From assembly GCA_001931875.2 (NCBI GenBank), contig MSJH02000790.1, positions 1 to 41,574 on the forward strand: 41,574 nt of DNA. The letters run 5' to 3'. The DNA comes from Byssochlamys sp. IMV 00236. Lineage: Eukaryota; Ascomycota; Eurotiomycetes; Eurotiales; Thermoascaceae. This document shows, one piece after another, positions 1 through 11,047 of the stretch. Both the position numbers and the translations under genes were made by a program. Position 1 is the first letter of the stretch. Every line of letters starts with the position of its first letter. Below the pieces are notes generated by a model, which was not told the origin of the DNA, did no database searches, and saw only the letters and a program-made list of their open reading frames with translations.

Positions 1-787
1 AAAAAAAAAAAAAAAAAAAAAAAAAAAGCGAATATTAGTTAGAACCATGTTCTAGAATAGGTTATAAAATGCTTGCTTCAGATAAAAATGTAACTTACCA
101 TCTTCTTACTCCTTCTTGCTCTGCTTTAAGCAAAAAGAAAGAAAAAAGTGATTTGCAAATAAAAGAGAAAAGAGAGGCACAATAGGTACTCTTTTTATTA
201 TATTTGGTAAAAACAAAGCCTTTTTTAGCAACATGTTGCTTTGGTGAAACTAGTATCATTTTCCTCTTTTAGCATGGATAATGTCTTTTTCGTTTTAATT
301 ACTTTAAAAAGAACTTCTTCTCGATATTGCCCCTACACACTGTTACCAAGGTGACATCAACTCCAGATATTTGATTATTCCAATGACTTTTATCTAATGT
401 GATCGATACATTAAAGAGAACATTTTGCTACTCAAAATGTCATCTTGGATGGTAGTACCAAAGCTGATCAATAGGATCTAGCTTAGATGAACGCACACTA
501 TTACATCTTTCTACAGTGTATACAGCATAAACAATTGATTGTTCACAAGAACTGTCTACGATTCAAAGCCTCGGATATCTTTTTTTTCAAACTGACTGAT
601 GGCCCTTATGCTGCAATTTCATAGCCTTGTTGTACCTGATGAACAAATAATAAATTTACCTTTAGCGCGCTCTGCCCGTGATTTTCGGTTCAAAAAAGAG
701 AGGAACCAGAGTCGGAGCTTCTGTCATTCCTGTTCTTTTTTTTTTATTTCATTATCTATCTTTTGACCATCTCCATGCTTGCGTAAA
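1..787. other. gene-poor left end with a coding relic
   Basis: This stretch starts with 27 A residues and is AT-rich. I see no intact gene. A decayed coding segment on the minus strand is listed separately. The last 100 bases, pyrimidine-rich around 735-765, probably form the promoter and 5' UTR of the small gene that starts at 788. Confidence 0.5.
299..562 (-). pseudogene. decayed coding relic of unknown family
   Basis: Read on the minus strand, one frame from 562 to 299 looks like protein (for example CEQSIVYAVYTVERC and later SHWNNQISGVDVTLVTVC). It is broken by a TGA and a TAG near its middle and has no start codon. The final block of about 40 codons ending at the TAA is open and has balanced amino-acid composition. 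I do not recognise the family. It could be a fragment of a repetitive mucoralean gene family; chance cannot be excluded for so short a stretch. Confidence 0.3.
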
Positions 788-1055
788 ATGGAGTTGACTC
801 TTTTACAAGCGTGGTTAATACTATTTTCTGTTGTTCTAATATTTCTCTCAGGACTTTGTTGGTGCTTTTGCTGTGGCACTTGTAGTAAGTAACCAAGTTG
901 AAAGAGTGAAAAAAATGCTAATCTCTTGTATAGTTGGGAGAAGTATGCTACGGAACACTGGACTTGTAAAGTTTACGAGAGACGATGAAGAAGACAGATA
1001 TTGGTACAGTCATGTACCTCTGCAAACAATTGACGAAGAAGAAGAGGAGTTTTAG
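788..1055 (+). CDS. small single-pass membrane protein, two exons
   Basis: Predicted 72-residue protein from exons 788-884 and 934-1055. The 49-nt intron has donor GTAAGT, a TGCTAAT-like branch sequence and acceptor TATAG, and splicing joins two frames that are otherwise closed. Residues about 9-25 form a hydrophobic helix followed by a cysteine cluster (CWCFCCGTC) that could be palmitoylated. The rest is cytoplasmic-looking, with basic and then strongly acidic residues, ending in a run of Glu and Phe. Such short membrane-tail proteins are usually missed by annotation. Family unknown. The neighbour on the other strand ends 5 bp beyond this stop. The start is the first ATG upstream of the hydrophobic helix. 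Confidence 0.6.
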
Positions 1056-1060
1056 CTTTA

Positions 1061-2411
1061 TTAAATCTTGTCGACTTTAACAGTTTGTTCAGTTCTAACT
1101 GATTCTAAGCAAGCAACAATAAAAGCAAGATGATGGTAGGCTTCTTCAGCTGATACTCCCAGTGGCTTTTGATGACGAACAGCGTGATAAAATGCAGAGA
1201 ATTCACCTTCTACGTCACTTAAGCCATTACCTGGTGCCTTCTCTTTTAAGCTTGTAATACAGCTGTTATCCACAAGTTGTCCTGATTTATCAAATAGTTC
1301 AATTTTATCTTCATCAATTAAATGAATAGATCCTTTTGTGCCATGAATAACCAAATCCATCTTCTTTACGCCTGCTGAACACTATATTTTTCATTAATAT
1401 TATATATTATTTGTATTTGCCATCTGTTACTCACAAAAGTAAAATTGGCCACACCAATTGCTCCGCTCTCTAATTTGACCGTGGTAGCCAAAGTGTCTTC
1501 ACAGACATGCACACTATGGGTTGATGTGGCAAATGCAGCAACAGAACTGAATTTGCCTAAAATAGGAACCAAATGAGCCATATCATGAACACAACCATCA
1601 CTAAGATATCCACTAAAAAAAATGAGTGGGTGTTGTTTTTTTTACATAAAAAGAGGCTTTACCCAGGATGTTCAGGGTTCTGACGCCACTTGGTTGCATG
1701 ATAAGGTAAATCGGGATTATATGGACGAGCAGAATCATATGTAAAGTTTATAATCTACACTTCTCCTGTCAGCTCAGTCCCATTTTTGGCAGCTGCATAC
1801 TTACTTCTCCGATGCCACCATTTCTGACAAACTCTGCTACAGCATAAATATTAGGGTGATATGCCCAGTTCTCATTAACAGCCACCACTGTCTTGGATCT
1901 CTTTGAGGCCGCGACAATGTCAGTTGCATCCTTCAATGATGCAGCTAACAAGAGACGTATTAGTTTATATTAAACATTTAATTTCTATAAACAAACCAAT
2001 TGGCTTTTCGATCATGACATGCTTATTTGCAGCAACTGCAGCTTCAACAATCTGATATTGATCAATAACATGTTTTGGCTTCGAAGAGGGAGCATATTAC
2101 CTCTTTATTAAATTGAACGGGCAAGAGCACATCAATAGCTTCAACATTAGGATCATTGATCAAGTCGATAGGGTTTGTATAGACAGCATTCTCGGGAATC
2201 CCTACCTAATATTGTATTTATATACAGTTTCCCCCGAGTTTTTATGTCTTCTTGTTACCTCCTTGGCAAAGGCCAATGCCTTTTCCTTGGATCTATTTGC
2301 ACACGCGACAATTTCAAATTTATCGTTGCCGACAGCCTTGTATGCTCTATGATGTCTGTAGGCAAAAATGCCTGTACCGATAATACCAACCTTAATAGGA
2401 CCTGTAGACAT
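1061..2411 (-). CDS. Gfo/Idh/MocA-family NAD(P)-dependent oxidoreductase
   Basis: Predicted 346-residue protein from seven exons: 2411-2259, 2205-2101, 2051-1997, 1944-1805, 1754-1663, 1612-1431 and 1374-1061. The N-terminus carries the Rossmann dinucleotide motif (KVGIIGTGIFAYRHH). A typical IEKP motif follows (NKHVMIEKPI), the family's conserved lysine-proline substrate/cofactor site, and then a C-terminal beta-sheet domain with GGYLSDGCVHDMAHL, the usual active-site His/Asp helix. Such proteins oxidise or reduce sugars, inositols or related alcohols; the substrate cannot be told from sequence. Six introns of 46-56 nt interrupt it. The last acceptor is a CAGCAG tandem, so 345- and 346-residue forms are both possible. 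The gene appears intact. Confidence 0.85.
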
Positions 2412-2668
2412 GATGAATAATATGAATAAAGAAAATGTGTAAAAAGCGGGAAAAAAAAGAAAGAAACAATTATGTAATTCAACAGGGTTTAATGCCAGCA
2501 GGTAAGATTTTAGGCGCCGGTTAGGAAAGAGACAAGCTTCAAAGTGTATGATGTAAGGATACAAGCTTCCATTTATTCATAGTATCTCTTTTATTTATAA
2601 AAATACGAACAAGGCTTATATTTAACAAAATATTTATGATGCTAATAATAGTTTATACATGTTTTTCT

Positions 2669-5600
2669 TTATTTTTTAGTTTTTCCTGGTATCCAGGACA
2701 TTCTTCTTTTTTCAGGGTAATTGTTGCGGTTATTGTTATGATTGGTGCCCAACTTTTTATCAAGTAATAGCTGTGCATATTGTTTAATAAAGTATTTTGA
2801 GCTCATACTAGCCGGACGAATATCATTGATTGGTAACAGAATCAAGTCAGGTGGTATCTATTCAATTCATTTATACGTTGCCTTTTATAAAAACGTGTAC
2901 CAAAACTTACCACAGACAGCTCCTCTCCATATCGAATCAAATGCTCAATAACAGTAATCTCTTCTGTCAAGGCTGCGCTATCATGACGACTACTCGCAGT
3001 CGTGCTGCTACCATTGCTATTATGACGTGGTTTACCATAAAGCACACTGGGTGCAATCACGCGTGCCAAATTACAAACGTCCATCTTGTTGGTATCACTA
3101 AAGCCTGATATCCACTTTAAGCAGCAGAATATCATCAGCATCGTATCTCGGTTCGGCTTTGGTAAAAGGCAGCAGGCGATGTGCAGCAACCGCTTACTGT
3201 CTTTCATCTTGCCGCAATGTATAAAAAGCTTGTAAAACTGGAATGTGAGAAGAGGCTCAGGAAGTTCTCGTAGGTATCGCTTTAACAGAGCTGCAAGCTG
3301 GATAGGTGATTGGTTAGCTAACAAGCTATTCATCGTTTCGTCGATGGATCGTTCTGGAGAGACCTCGTCGTACAGTTTATCGACAGATTCTGCTAGTAAC
3401 TTTAGTTGACGTATATTGCCATTCTTACGAAAGACTCCTTCAACCGACATATCTATAATAAAATAAATAAACCTCCTCCTTTCTCCTTTTTGGACATATG
3501 TATTTCTCCTTTAATTATTTACCTGACTGAAGTATAGCCGATACTAGACTTTTCACAAAGGTGGGGATCAGTGCATTCTCTGAAAAACCGGCCATAAGGC
3601 TCACGCTGCAGTCGTGAAGCGCTACAGCCTGTACTGAGCTTGTACCCTGCGTCTTTTCTTCTACTATATGCCTTTCCTTGTCCTTGTTGACCAGCGTTGA
3701 TAATGAAACACCAAAGATTCCATTGGCTTGCTCGACATGCTTTGTTTTGATATGCGTAATCAGTTTCCCCCAAAGAGCCGAGGGTGAATGATGATGATGT
3801 TGTTGGTTTGAATTAGAAGGAGACAATGTCTTGTATTCATGTTCGAGAATATCAGCTAGACCATCGACTGTGAAGTAAGGCGTGAGTAAAGGTTGGATAG
3901 TGATGACGGCGACATGTCGGAGAACATAGTCTTGAGAAGGCGTTAAGGTAGACATTTGGATCAGTCTACTGCTGGAAGGATGTCCTGTATCATCAATCGT
4001 AAATACAGATGCCCTTCTAGCCTGATTACCACGCTTGGAATAGCGTCTGAAAAGATTGTAAATAGGATTTGTCTCTTGTCTTTGGCTAAACTTGCGTGTC
4101 ACGCTCTTTCCACTGCTGATACTAAATGCACGTCGAACGCTACCGACGACACTGCCTCTTTGATTAGGCTTGTCTGTTTCACCGTTACCATCGACTAGAG
4201 CGGATTGAACCTGGCCAAGATGAATAGCGCTTGGTTTATTTCGCTGATGTTCTTGCTCTGCCTTGGTCTCGATTAGGCTAAATACAGGCTTTTGTCGTTT
4301 TAGACTAAAGGCCATCGAGTGCTCTTTATCTACGTTTTGAGAATGAATTCATTATCAACCATTCTTTTTTTTCTTTTCTGTGCATTATCTATATATTACC
4401 TTCTATAGGGCTAGCCGTAAGTTTTTTATCTATCACAGGATATGAAGACATCCGGGAAACATGCAACTTGAGGCTTTGCAGATGTTGATGCAGTAAGCTC
4501 ACACGTGTACATGGAAAGATAGAACTATTGGGGTGACGACATGCCTGACAGAGCAAGGCATTAGAAGGGTCCAAGGCGATCTGGTCGGCCAGCTTGAGAT
4601 CACTAGAGCACGCGGAACATGTGAAGCAATAAGGGTGCCATTGCACATTCTTGTCCTTGCAGCTGTAGTATTCATCAGAAATACCCAGATTGCACTTGCC
4701 ACAGAGAATGATTTGTGGCAGTTTTTCCAAGGAAGGAGGATCCTTGAACCAATATCTTCCGGCTATCCACACGCGTTTCTTTTCTAGCTCAAGCAGGTGC
4801 TGCAGAAAGTCCAGGATGGCATGGTTGACATTGAATTCACGTTCCTATCATACATTTGCTTACTTAGGTTAAGTTTGATTTTAATCAACCTGATCACGTT
4901 TAATTTACCAAACGCAGTGCATTCGTCAAGCCGATACGGATGAGCGACTTGAGGCTTTGTGCTAATCCGGTAACAAGAGAGAGTAGGTCCTGAGTGATGC
5001 TCGCATCCGATTTTTTGGGGACGTTTAGAAGCTGAAGGAATTGGATGACCTGGACGCAAATGAGATTAGCTTCCTTTAAACAATTTATGCCTGTATATAT
5101 AAAAAAGATTAGTCAAGATACCAAAGCTTTTTTTTTTTCTTACTCTGCTGATGCTTGACCAAATGCATTTCAATAAAGTCAATGGCATTAAACAAAACTT
5201 CGAGGTGCATAATAAACTGACGAGCGATACGAATCGTCTCATTGTACGAGCCAGCAGCAACGTTCAGGAGTAGATCGGATATACAGTTGGCTGCTGATTC
5301 TTCAAATGAAGATAAATCTGTCCATACACGATTTACAACCTTTTCCATGGCTGCTTGAAATTCGATTAGTTCATCATTATCTGAAAGAGCCAAGTTAGCA
5401 AACGCAAGAACAACATATAAATGTGTGTATGTGTGTACCTGGTTCATGCAATGGGTCCAGTTTCACACTCCAAAACTATTTATAAATGTGATTAGACCTC
5501 ATCGTCACTGGTGTACATACACATTATTACTTTATAAATCATGTAGCATTCTGGATGCCATATCTTTTCGGGCATATCACGATGTTGAACAAACTGTTTG

Positions 5601-6165
5601 AGTATAGCTTGATTACAACCAGAGCAATGGGTATCATGTATAAGTGAATAATGAATTCGACAATAGCTTTGGCCATTGTATTCATAAAATGAAGATCGAT
5701 TGTTACCCGTGCTATTATTAGATGATGTCGGGCAATGAGGGCACTGGATACAGTCAGGGTGAAATCGTTGTCCAGAACAAGGTCTATCGCACTTGGGACA
5801 GATCGAGTCGGATCTCTTCATGTAGTGGTATTTACATAATATGATCTTTCTTCTTCTTCTATTGGATGATTCCTCAATTGAATAATATTTTTCGGCTACT
5901 GGTAAAGAACAATCCTAAAGCATGTGAGCATCTTTTTGTTATTATTATTATTATTATTATTATTTACTTCGCAAACAAAACACTGGTAGTGATACACTTG
6001 ATTAAGAGCTCTGACGAATTTGCCATCACTCTTTAGACAACTCTGATTACACTTTGGACAAATAGGAAAAGAGTGCCTATGTAAAGGTTGTGCTGGTTTA
6101 ATTACTGGCGAGTGTGTGGCTGAATAGTCAGTGCTGACAGTATTGTTAATCTCTTCTGTACTCAT
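2669..6165 (-). CDS. Rho GTPase-activating protein with LIM domains (Lrg1-like)
   Basis: Predicted 1006-residue protein from nine exons: 6165-5968, 5914-5531, 5475-5439, 5380-5144, 5090-4909, 4844-4400, 4329-3523, 3452-2911 and 2857-2669. LIM1 lies at about residues 36-93 (CPKC, HxxC, CEDC, CKYH) and LIM2 at about 105-160. A half-LIM follows (CSGC then WHPEC), and another full LIM lies at about 394-450 (CGKC, HPYC, CSAC, CQAC). The RhoGAP domain covers about 700-930, with the arginine finger in GVFRKNG (R772) and conserved LLKRYLRELPEPLL and NLARVIAPSVL. The order LIM-LIM-LIM-RhoGAP matches yeast Lrg1, which accelerates GTP hydrolysis by Rho1 in cell-wall and polarity control. That this copy acts on Rho1 is inference. 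All splice junctions keep frame. Confidence 0.9.
5940..5964. repeat. (TTA)n microsatellite in intron 1 of the LIM-RhoGAP gene
   Basis: About eight tandem TTA units lie inside the first intron, just after the donor site. Length variation here would alter intron length but not the protein. Confidence 0.8.
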
Positions 6166-6660
6166 TTAAACAAATGTATATATGTGCGTGAGAGAACACA
6201 AAACGAAAAGTTAAAAAAGTGAATAAACAGAGAAAGAAGAAAAGAATAGAAAACAAAGAAAGAGAGAGAAAGAGAGAAAGAGAAAGAAAGACAAGCAGGT
6301 TACTACAATAGGTACCGGTTGCCTTATGCAGTGAAGTTTCCTTTTATATTATCTGGCGAAAAAAGAAAAAAAAAGCGAAAGAGAGAAAAAGAAAAAAAGG
6401 GGGACTAAAGGGACAGAATCTTTTTATATTTTATCGCCTATAGTTTTTTTTTATTATCTCCTTCTTTTTTGATGAATTGATCATCAAAAAAATAAAGAAA
6501 CGATTTAAGCTCTGATTGTGTGTATTCTTGTGTATTCTTTTGTGAGAGTGTGAGCGAAATTCTGTTCTTTTTTAAAGTCCTCCCCTCTTTAAGCTAAATC
6601 AAGTAGTACAATTATGACCCTGACCTTCCACTACCGATGCGTCAGTCACGATTCTACATA
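6166..6660. promoter_or_regulatory. probable promoter region of the LIM-RhoGAP gene
   Basis: Upstream of the minus-strand start at 6165. A purine tract of GAAAGAGA-type repeats at about 6228-6295 (pyrimidine-rich on the gene's strand) and a second at 6358-6410 fit the CT-rich 5' UTR and core promoter tracts seen before other genes in this window. No clear TATA box was identified. Confidence 0.35.
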
Positions 6661-7154
6661 TTAAATAGTAAGATCTATTGTCCCTCTCAAGTTATCTTGA
6701 CTTGTAAAAATTACTTTAGCAATAAATAAGTGAGTGTAAAAAGATAAGCATACAAAAGAGGGGAAAAAGAGAATCATGTCTGTGAGGTAGTTTAGAGAGT
6801 CAATGTACATCGTGCGACCAGCATTATAAGGGTATGCATTTTGTATCACACCAAGAGACAAGGCATCACTTGCATTGATCAAATGAGCAGAATGAACCAG
6901 TAAAGTTAAAAAGAGAATCTTTATCTCACAACTACAAGCATAAAAAGAGAAAAGAACGTGCAAAGAACGAGAAGCAATAAAAATAGAACAATTGATTTAC
7001 AGAAGGACTTTAATCGCGCTTGTATCTTAAAAGGCAATATTACCGTGTCACAACGGCCAAGACAGACAAAATCCTCTATTGATTGACCAAATGGGAAGAT
7101 CACCATGGAAACTACGGTTTCTATGACCACAATGGCTATAGTCCCTAAACCCAT
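6661..7154 (-). CDS. hypothetical membrane protein, two exons, uncertain
   Basis: Two open stretches on the minus strand can be joined by an intron with donor GTAATATTG and acceptor AAG. Exon 1 begins at 7154 with a hydrophobic segment (MGLGTIAIVVIETVVSMV). Exon 2 carries two more hydrophobic segments separated by a polar, protein-like stretch (NAYPYNAGRTMYIDSLNY). The product would be about 125 residues with perhaps three membrane helices. No family recognised. The AAG acceptor and the lack of an obvious promoter weaken the call, and a decayed fragment is an alternative. Confidence 0.3.
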
Positions 7155-7407
7155 AAGATTTAAAATCTTTTAAAGAATGTTAAAAGAAAGACTAAACTTT
7201 GATAATGAAACTAGAAAGTATCGAATGACATGCAAAAATTCAACTGTGTGAGCTTGTTATGTTTTGAAAAAAGCTTATTTTATCACCAAAAAGACCAGAG
7301 TGTCATTTCGATCTCGCCCATTAAAACAGGAATAAGATGAAGCAGTAAAAAGTATAAATAAAAGCAAGTCTTTAGTGTAAGTCTTACTTTTTTTTTGAAA
7401 AAAAAAA

Positions 7408-7752
7408 ATGCTGTTAAAAAAGTTATCTTTTCGTAAGGTGCTCAACATGATCGGGTTCAAGAAGTGTAGACATAAGTATAAGACGAGAATACCTGATGAT
7501 GATGATGATGATGGTGGCGATAATCACGATAACAGTCATACTGTTACTCCTAGTTCGACTGGCTCGAGCGTTCCCAGACTTATGGCTAATGATGAAAGTA
7601 TCGATTCACCTTATCGTCCTTATCCTTTAATGCCTACTGGCCTATTAACTTGGGAGAGAAACGCGATCCGTAATTACTCAAATTATAGACATGACTATAA
7701 TATTCCGAAGAATCCTGTCATCTTTGAACGTTTTGCAAAGTACGAACGTTAA
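7408..7752 (+). CDS. small hypothetical protein with Asp-rich tract
   Basis: An intronless 114-residue frame that starts at the first ATG after an A-rich leader. The N-terminus is basic (LLKKLSFRKVLNMIGFKKC), followed by six Asp encoded by GAT repeats at about 7495-7512, a Ser/Thr-rich linker, and a C-terminal part rich in Tyr, Pro and Asn (SPYRPYPLMPTGLLTWERN). It has no membrane segment and no domain I recognise. The balanced composition of the C-terminal half supports a real gene. A downstream in-frame ATG at 7447 is an alternative start. Confidence 0.5.
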   Translation: MLLKKLSFRKVLNMIGFKKCRHKYKTRIPDDDDDDGGDNHDNSHTVTPSSTGSSVPRLMANDESIDSPYRPYPLMPTGLLTWERNAIRNYSNYRHDYNIPKNPVIFERFAKYER

Positions 7753-7962
7753 TAATATTTTTTTTAATAAAAAAACGCGCTGATGGCGTCATTACAGAAC
7801 AGTAGCATGTTTAGTTCAATTTGAGAGACGCGCGCACAGCTCATTTTCATTATGATCTTCTAGATTTCGATAGACTTTTTTATGCAATCATCAGAGTTAC
7901 ACCAAGATCACGGAGTCTATTCTGTTTATGTTTCTTTGTTTATATGCATCTAATCGATTTTA

Positions 7963-9012
7963 CTATAAAACTACAGAAAGTAATCTGCGGGTTTTTAAAA
8001 TGAGAATATGGGTGGAAAGAATATCGTTGATTTTTTCAGTTGCTTGGGCTGTCAATTCTTCGACGTAGTTCTTGGGGAGCCGGGTGACCTTTTGATGTTT
8101 CAGCAAACGATGACCTTGTGATATGTCTTGGATATATAAGGAAGTAATAAGAAAATGTGTGCCGATAGGTCTCTATATAATCTCTTTATTACGATCAAGA
8201 CGAGAGAGAGAGCTCGTTACAACAAACAACAAAATTCTATATACAAACAGAACTATTTATGGCCAATAAGAATTGAGCATGTTGCATTGTATGTTAATAG
8301 CACGTATTGTTATCAGTCTCTTTGTATTAATCATTTTCGGAGAATAGATTTATCGTAATCTCACTGAGCATTCATAGAGCAGCTACAGCACCAATGGTAC
8401 GAAAGCACTTAGCACCAGGATTATGGCCAGCGCCATGATTAGCGAGGGTGAAAGTCGTATAAAGGCAGCAGGTGTAAGATGCCGTCAGCAGACCAGGAGT
8501 TCGGCATTAGGTGTATGCGGTGGGTAAATCAAATTTACTTCAATTAATATATGATTGCGGTATCCGAGATCCACAATGCTCCTGAAGAGATAATCATTGC
8601 CATGGGTATATTGTAAGTATTCGTAGTCGAGGTGAATTTTCATCTGCAAAGAGCCTTGAATGGTGGGCGGCTTAAAGTTCAAACTGACTGATCCAACAGA
8701 CGGCAACGGTATTATATTCAGCCGGATGCACGAGGTGACAATAGCATTGGACACCTGTGTGCCGATCACCGACTTCAGTCTACATAGGGTTCTGGAAGGT
8801 TACGGGACGCACATTACAATACATAATCTTGATGAGTGGTGACAGCGATGCCGTTTTGATATTGTTCTTTACGTTATCAAATGTCTCGCGATGCACATCA
8901 ACGGTCGTACACTTTCATTATATACCAAGACTGTCTGTACACTCGCTTTGTTCTCAAGAATGGGTCCAGTCAAAGAGTTTGCAAAGAAGTACTTGACCTG
9001 GGAGTAAAAATC
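7963..9012 (-). pseudogene. decayed multi-block gene, family unknown
   Basis: Four protein-like blocks lie in order on the minus strand but do not join into one frame: 9012-8869 (includes SLTGPILENKASVQTVLVYN), 8757-8485 (includes MKIHLDYEYLQYTHGNDYLF), about 8470-8372 (includes TLANHGAGHNPGAKCFRTIG) and 8169-7963 (includes RLPKNYVEELTAQATEKIND). Between them are stops and frame changes. A likely donor after 8540 (GTAAAT) has no usable AG acceptor downstream before the next block. Together these suggest a once intron-containing gene that has decayed. I cannot name the family. The blocks could also belong to two different relics. Confidence 0.45.
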
Positions 9013-9155
9013 CCTGTTGAACAGCGATCATACGCCTTGCTCATTATCAGAGTAAAATGTATATCGTCGTTTATTACATAATATATATTAACATTTTCAC
9101 AAGCCTTTCTGGAGGCTTATTCATTATAAATTGATTACGAGAACTTATTGTTTCA

Positions 9156-9383
9156 ATGGCAAATATCCCTTCTTCAACAACATGTCCTTATTTATCTTTT
9201 TTAAAAATTGGATACTCGTTATCGGATCAAGGGACTTCATGTTTGGACACGGAATTTCTTGCACGACATCAAATTCAAAAAGCGCGACTTTCTGGTGTCT
9301 CCTCGCCAAAGGTAACACGATTACTTGATTTAATGCGAAATATCATTGTATTCAATAAAAATCGTCTTTCTTTTCGTTTTTAA
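9156..9383 (+). CDS. short hypothetical ORF
   Basis: A 75-codon open frame from ATG to TAA with fairly even composition (includes FLARHQIQKARLSGVSSPKV) and no membrane segment. It lies between the decayed region and the bZIP gene. A possible donor (GTAACA) follows SSPK, so it might be the first exon of a lost gene. No family recognised; this could be chance. Confidence 0.25.
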   Translation: MANIPSSTTCPYLSFLKIGYSLSDQGTSCLDTEFLARHQIQKARLSGVSSPKVTRLLDLMRNIIVFNKNRLSFRF

Positions 9384-9514
9384 AATTAATAGTTTTTTTT
9401 TTTTTTTTCAAGTTACTCTGATATTTTGAACGATACATTTACCCACTTAGTTTCCATAGTTATTATCTCTAAGTAATTCCGTGCCAATATTACAAAATGA
9501 CTGTAGTTTTATTA

Positions 9515-10000
9515 TTATTTGGTAATCCTAAGCTTAGCGTTTAATGCTTCAACCTCTTTTATTAGTTTGAACGTTTCTTCTGAATCAAAAAAGGATAGCT
9601 TTTCTTTTAACTCAGCTGCTTCTTTTCGTAGTGAATCATTATGTTCTTGCAGTTGTTGTATCTTTGTCTTTAAATCTTCAATATACATCTTTTTCTTTTT
9701 ACGGCATTCCTTAGCAGCTATCCTATTTCTCCATAACCGTCGCTGTCTTCTTTCTTCTGCTGATAGATCCTTTACTGGTCTTGATTCCGTACTAGACTCT
9801 GTCGTGTCACTTGTGCCTTCTTCTTGAGCAGGTTCTATCAGACTGAGTGGTATTGTTGTCAGAATGAACGGGTTTATGAATGAATGAGCGAATAAGGTTA
9901 ATGAAGAGGTAGGATGATGTGTCTCATTGGTCATTTGAATGAGCATGTTGTCTTGTTTAACATTACTCACTTCATCAGGTCTTGACTTGCTTTGACTCAT
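9515..10000 (-). CDS. bZIP transcription factor
   Basis: Intronless, 161 residues. The basic region is at residues 82-104 with the invariant spacing N92-x7-R100 (NRIAAKECR), followed exactly ten residues later by leucine heptads at L110, L117, L124 and L131. This register is diagnostic for DNA-binding bZIP dimers. The NxxAAxxCR signature is of the CREB/ATF type, expected to favour TGACGT-like sites (family knowledge). The N-terminal 80 residues are Ser/Thr-rich, with no recognised activation or kinase domain. The protein is short for a stress-type bZIP, so it may act as a heterodimer partner or repressor (inference). A purine-rich stretch lies directly upstream on the plus strand. Confidence 0.85.
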   Translation of the reverse strand: MSQSKSRPDEVSNVKQDNMLIQMTNETHHPTSSLTLFAHSFINPFILTTIPLSLIEPAQEEGTSDTTESSTESRPVKDLSAEERRQRRLWRNRIAAKECRKKKKMYIEDLKTKIQQLQEHNDSLRKEAAELKEKLSFFDSEETFKLIKEVEALNAKLRITK

Positions 10001-10324
10001 CGAATAAATAAAAGTAATAAAGAGAAGAAAAAAGGGGGAGAAGGCAAAAGAGAGAAAAATAAGTCAAGAAATGGTACCTTAATGATTTATGCGCTGAATT
10101 CAAACTTTTTCATTGTTATGTGGGAGAAATTATTGATATTTAAAATTCATATTGATTTTCGCGTAAAAAGTGAGAAAAGATGTTATCCCTTAAAGAAGGG
10201 AAAGAAAGGGGGGTAAGATCCCTTTAAGAAATAAGGAGAGAATTATCTCTCTTTTTTTATCTTTTGGTGTTGATTTCTTTCTTTTTACCTCTTTGCCTCT
10301 TTCCCTTTTTCCTTGTTCGATTCC

Positions 10325-11047
10325 ATGGTGGATAATCATCACAAGAATATTACTACCCATGCCATCTATGCTTCACTTTCCTCTAATCCGACAAGTAAAA
10401 GTGAAGTAGCAATTACTCATATGCCCTCTAGTTCTACTATTACCACGCCCTCTTATGTTACTACTGCTATTGCTGCTACTGCTGCTACTGCTGCTAGCAT
10501 CACCTCGTCTATCCATACTATCTCATCAGGATTACCCACGTTAATAACAGACACGAATGAAGGAGAGACACTGTTGCCACTGATAGGTCCATTAGTAGGG
10601 GCTATCATTGGCTTAGGGTTATTAACATTCATTACACTCTACTGTATTCAGCAGATGAGTAAACCAAGAACGAAAAAAGAAACGTCATGGTCTAGTTTAA
10701 ACAGTATCGAACAAGGCCCTCCTCCTCCTGTTTATACGCCAGTGGCAACACCAACACCAGTCAAGGAAAAAAGATTGACAGCTGACACGTTGGTCGATCC
10801 ATCGTCCTTTTCGATGACGATGCTCAAGTCACAATATTCACCCCAACTCGCACTTAGCCCCAGTTTAGTTGCAGGAGAGCTACATCATCATCAACAGGAG
10901 GAAACGATTCCGCCCGTACCTAATCACCATCATCATCATAATACGATATTATCACCTTCCAATACCCTAATTGATCCATCTGATTGGATGAATCAAGAGA
11001 TAGTGGAAATATATGATCCACAATTAAAGTTAGATAAAGACAACTAA
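10325..11047 (+). CDS. Ser/Thr-rich single-pass membrane protein
   Basis: Intronless, 240 residues from the first ATG. There is no clear signal peptide. Residues about 30-75 are rich in Ser, Thr and Ala, consistent with an O-glycosylated stalk. Residues 84-107 form one glycine-rich transmembrane helix (LIGPLVGAIIGLGLLTFITL). The cytoplasmic part contains a Pro-rich segment (PPPPVYTPVATPTPV) that could bind SH3 or WW domains, and two His-rich tracts. The architecture resembles fungal wall sensors of the Mid2/Wsc style and the protein at 22.2-23.3 kb, but no Cys-rich sensor domain is present. The role as a surface sensor or anchor is inference. Confidence 0.6.
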   Translation: MVDNHHKNITTHAIYASLSSNPTSKSEVAITHMPSSSTITTPSYVTTAIAATAATAASITSSIHTISSGLPTLITDTNEGETLLPLIGPLVGAIIGLGLLTFITLYCIQQMSKPRTKKETSWSSLNSIEQGPPPPVYTPVATPTPVKEKRLTADTLVDPSSFSMTMLKSQYSPQLALSPSLVAGELHHHQQEETIPPVPNHHHHHNTILSPSNTLIDPSDWMNQEIVEIYDPQLKLDKDN

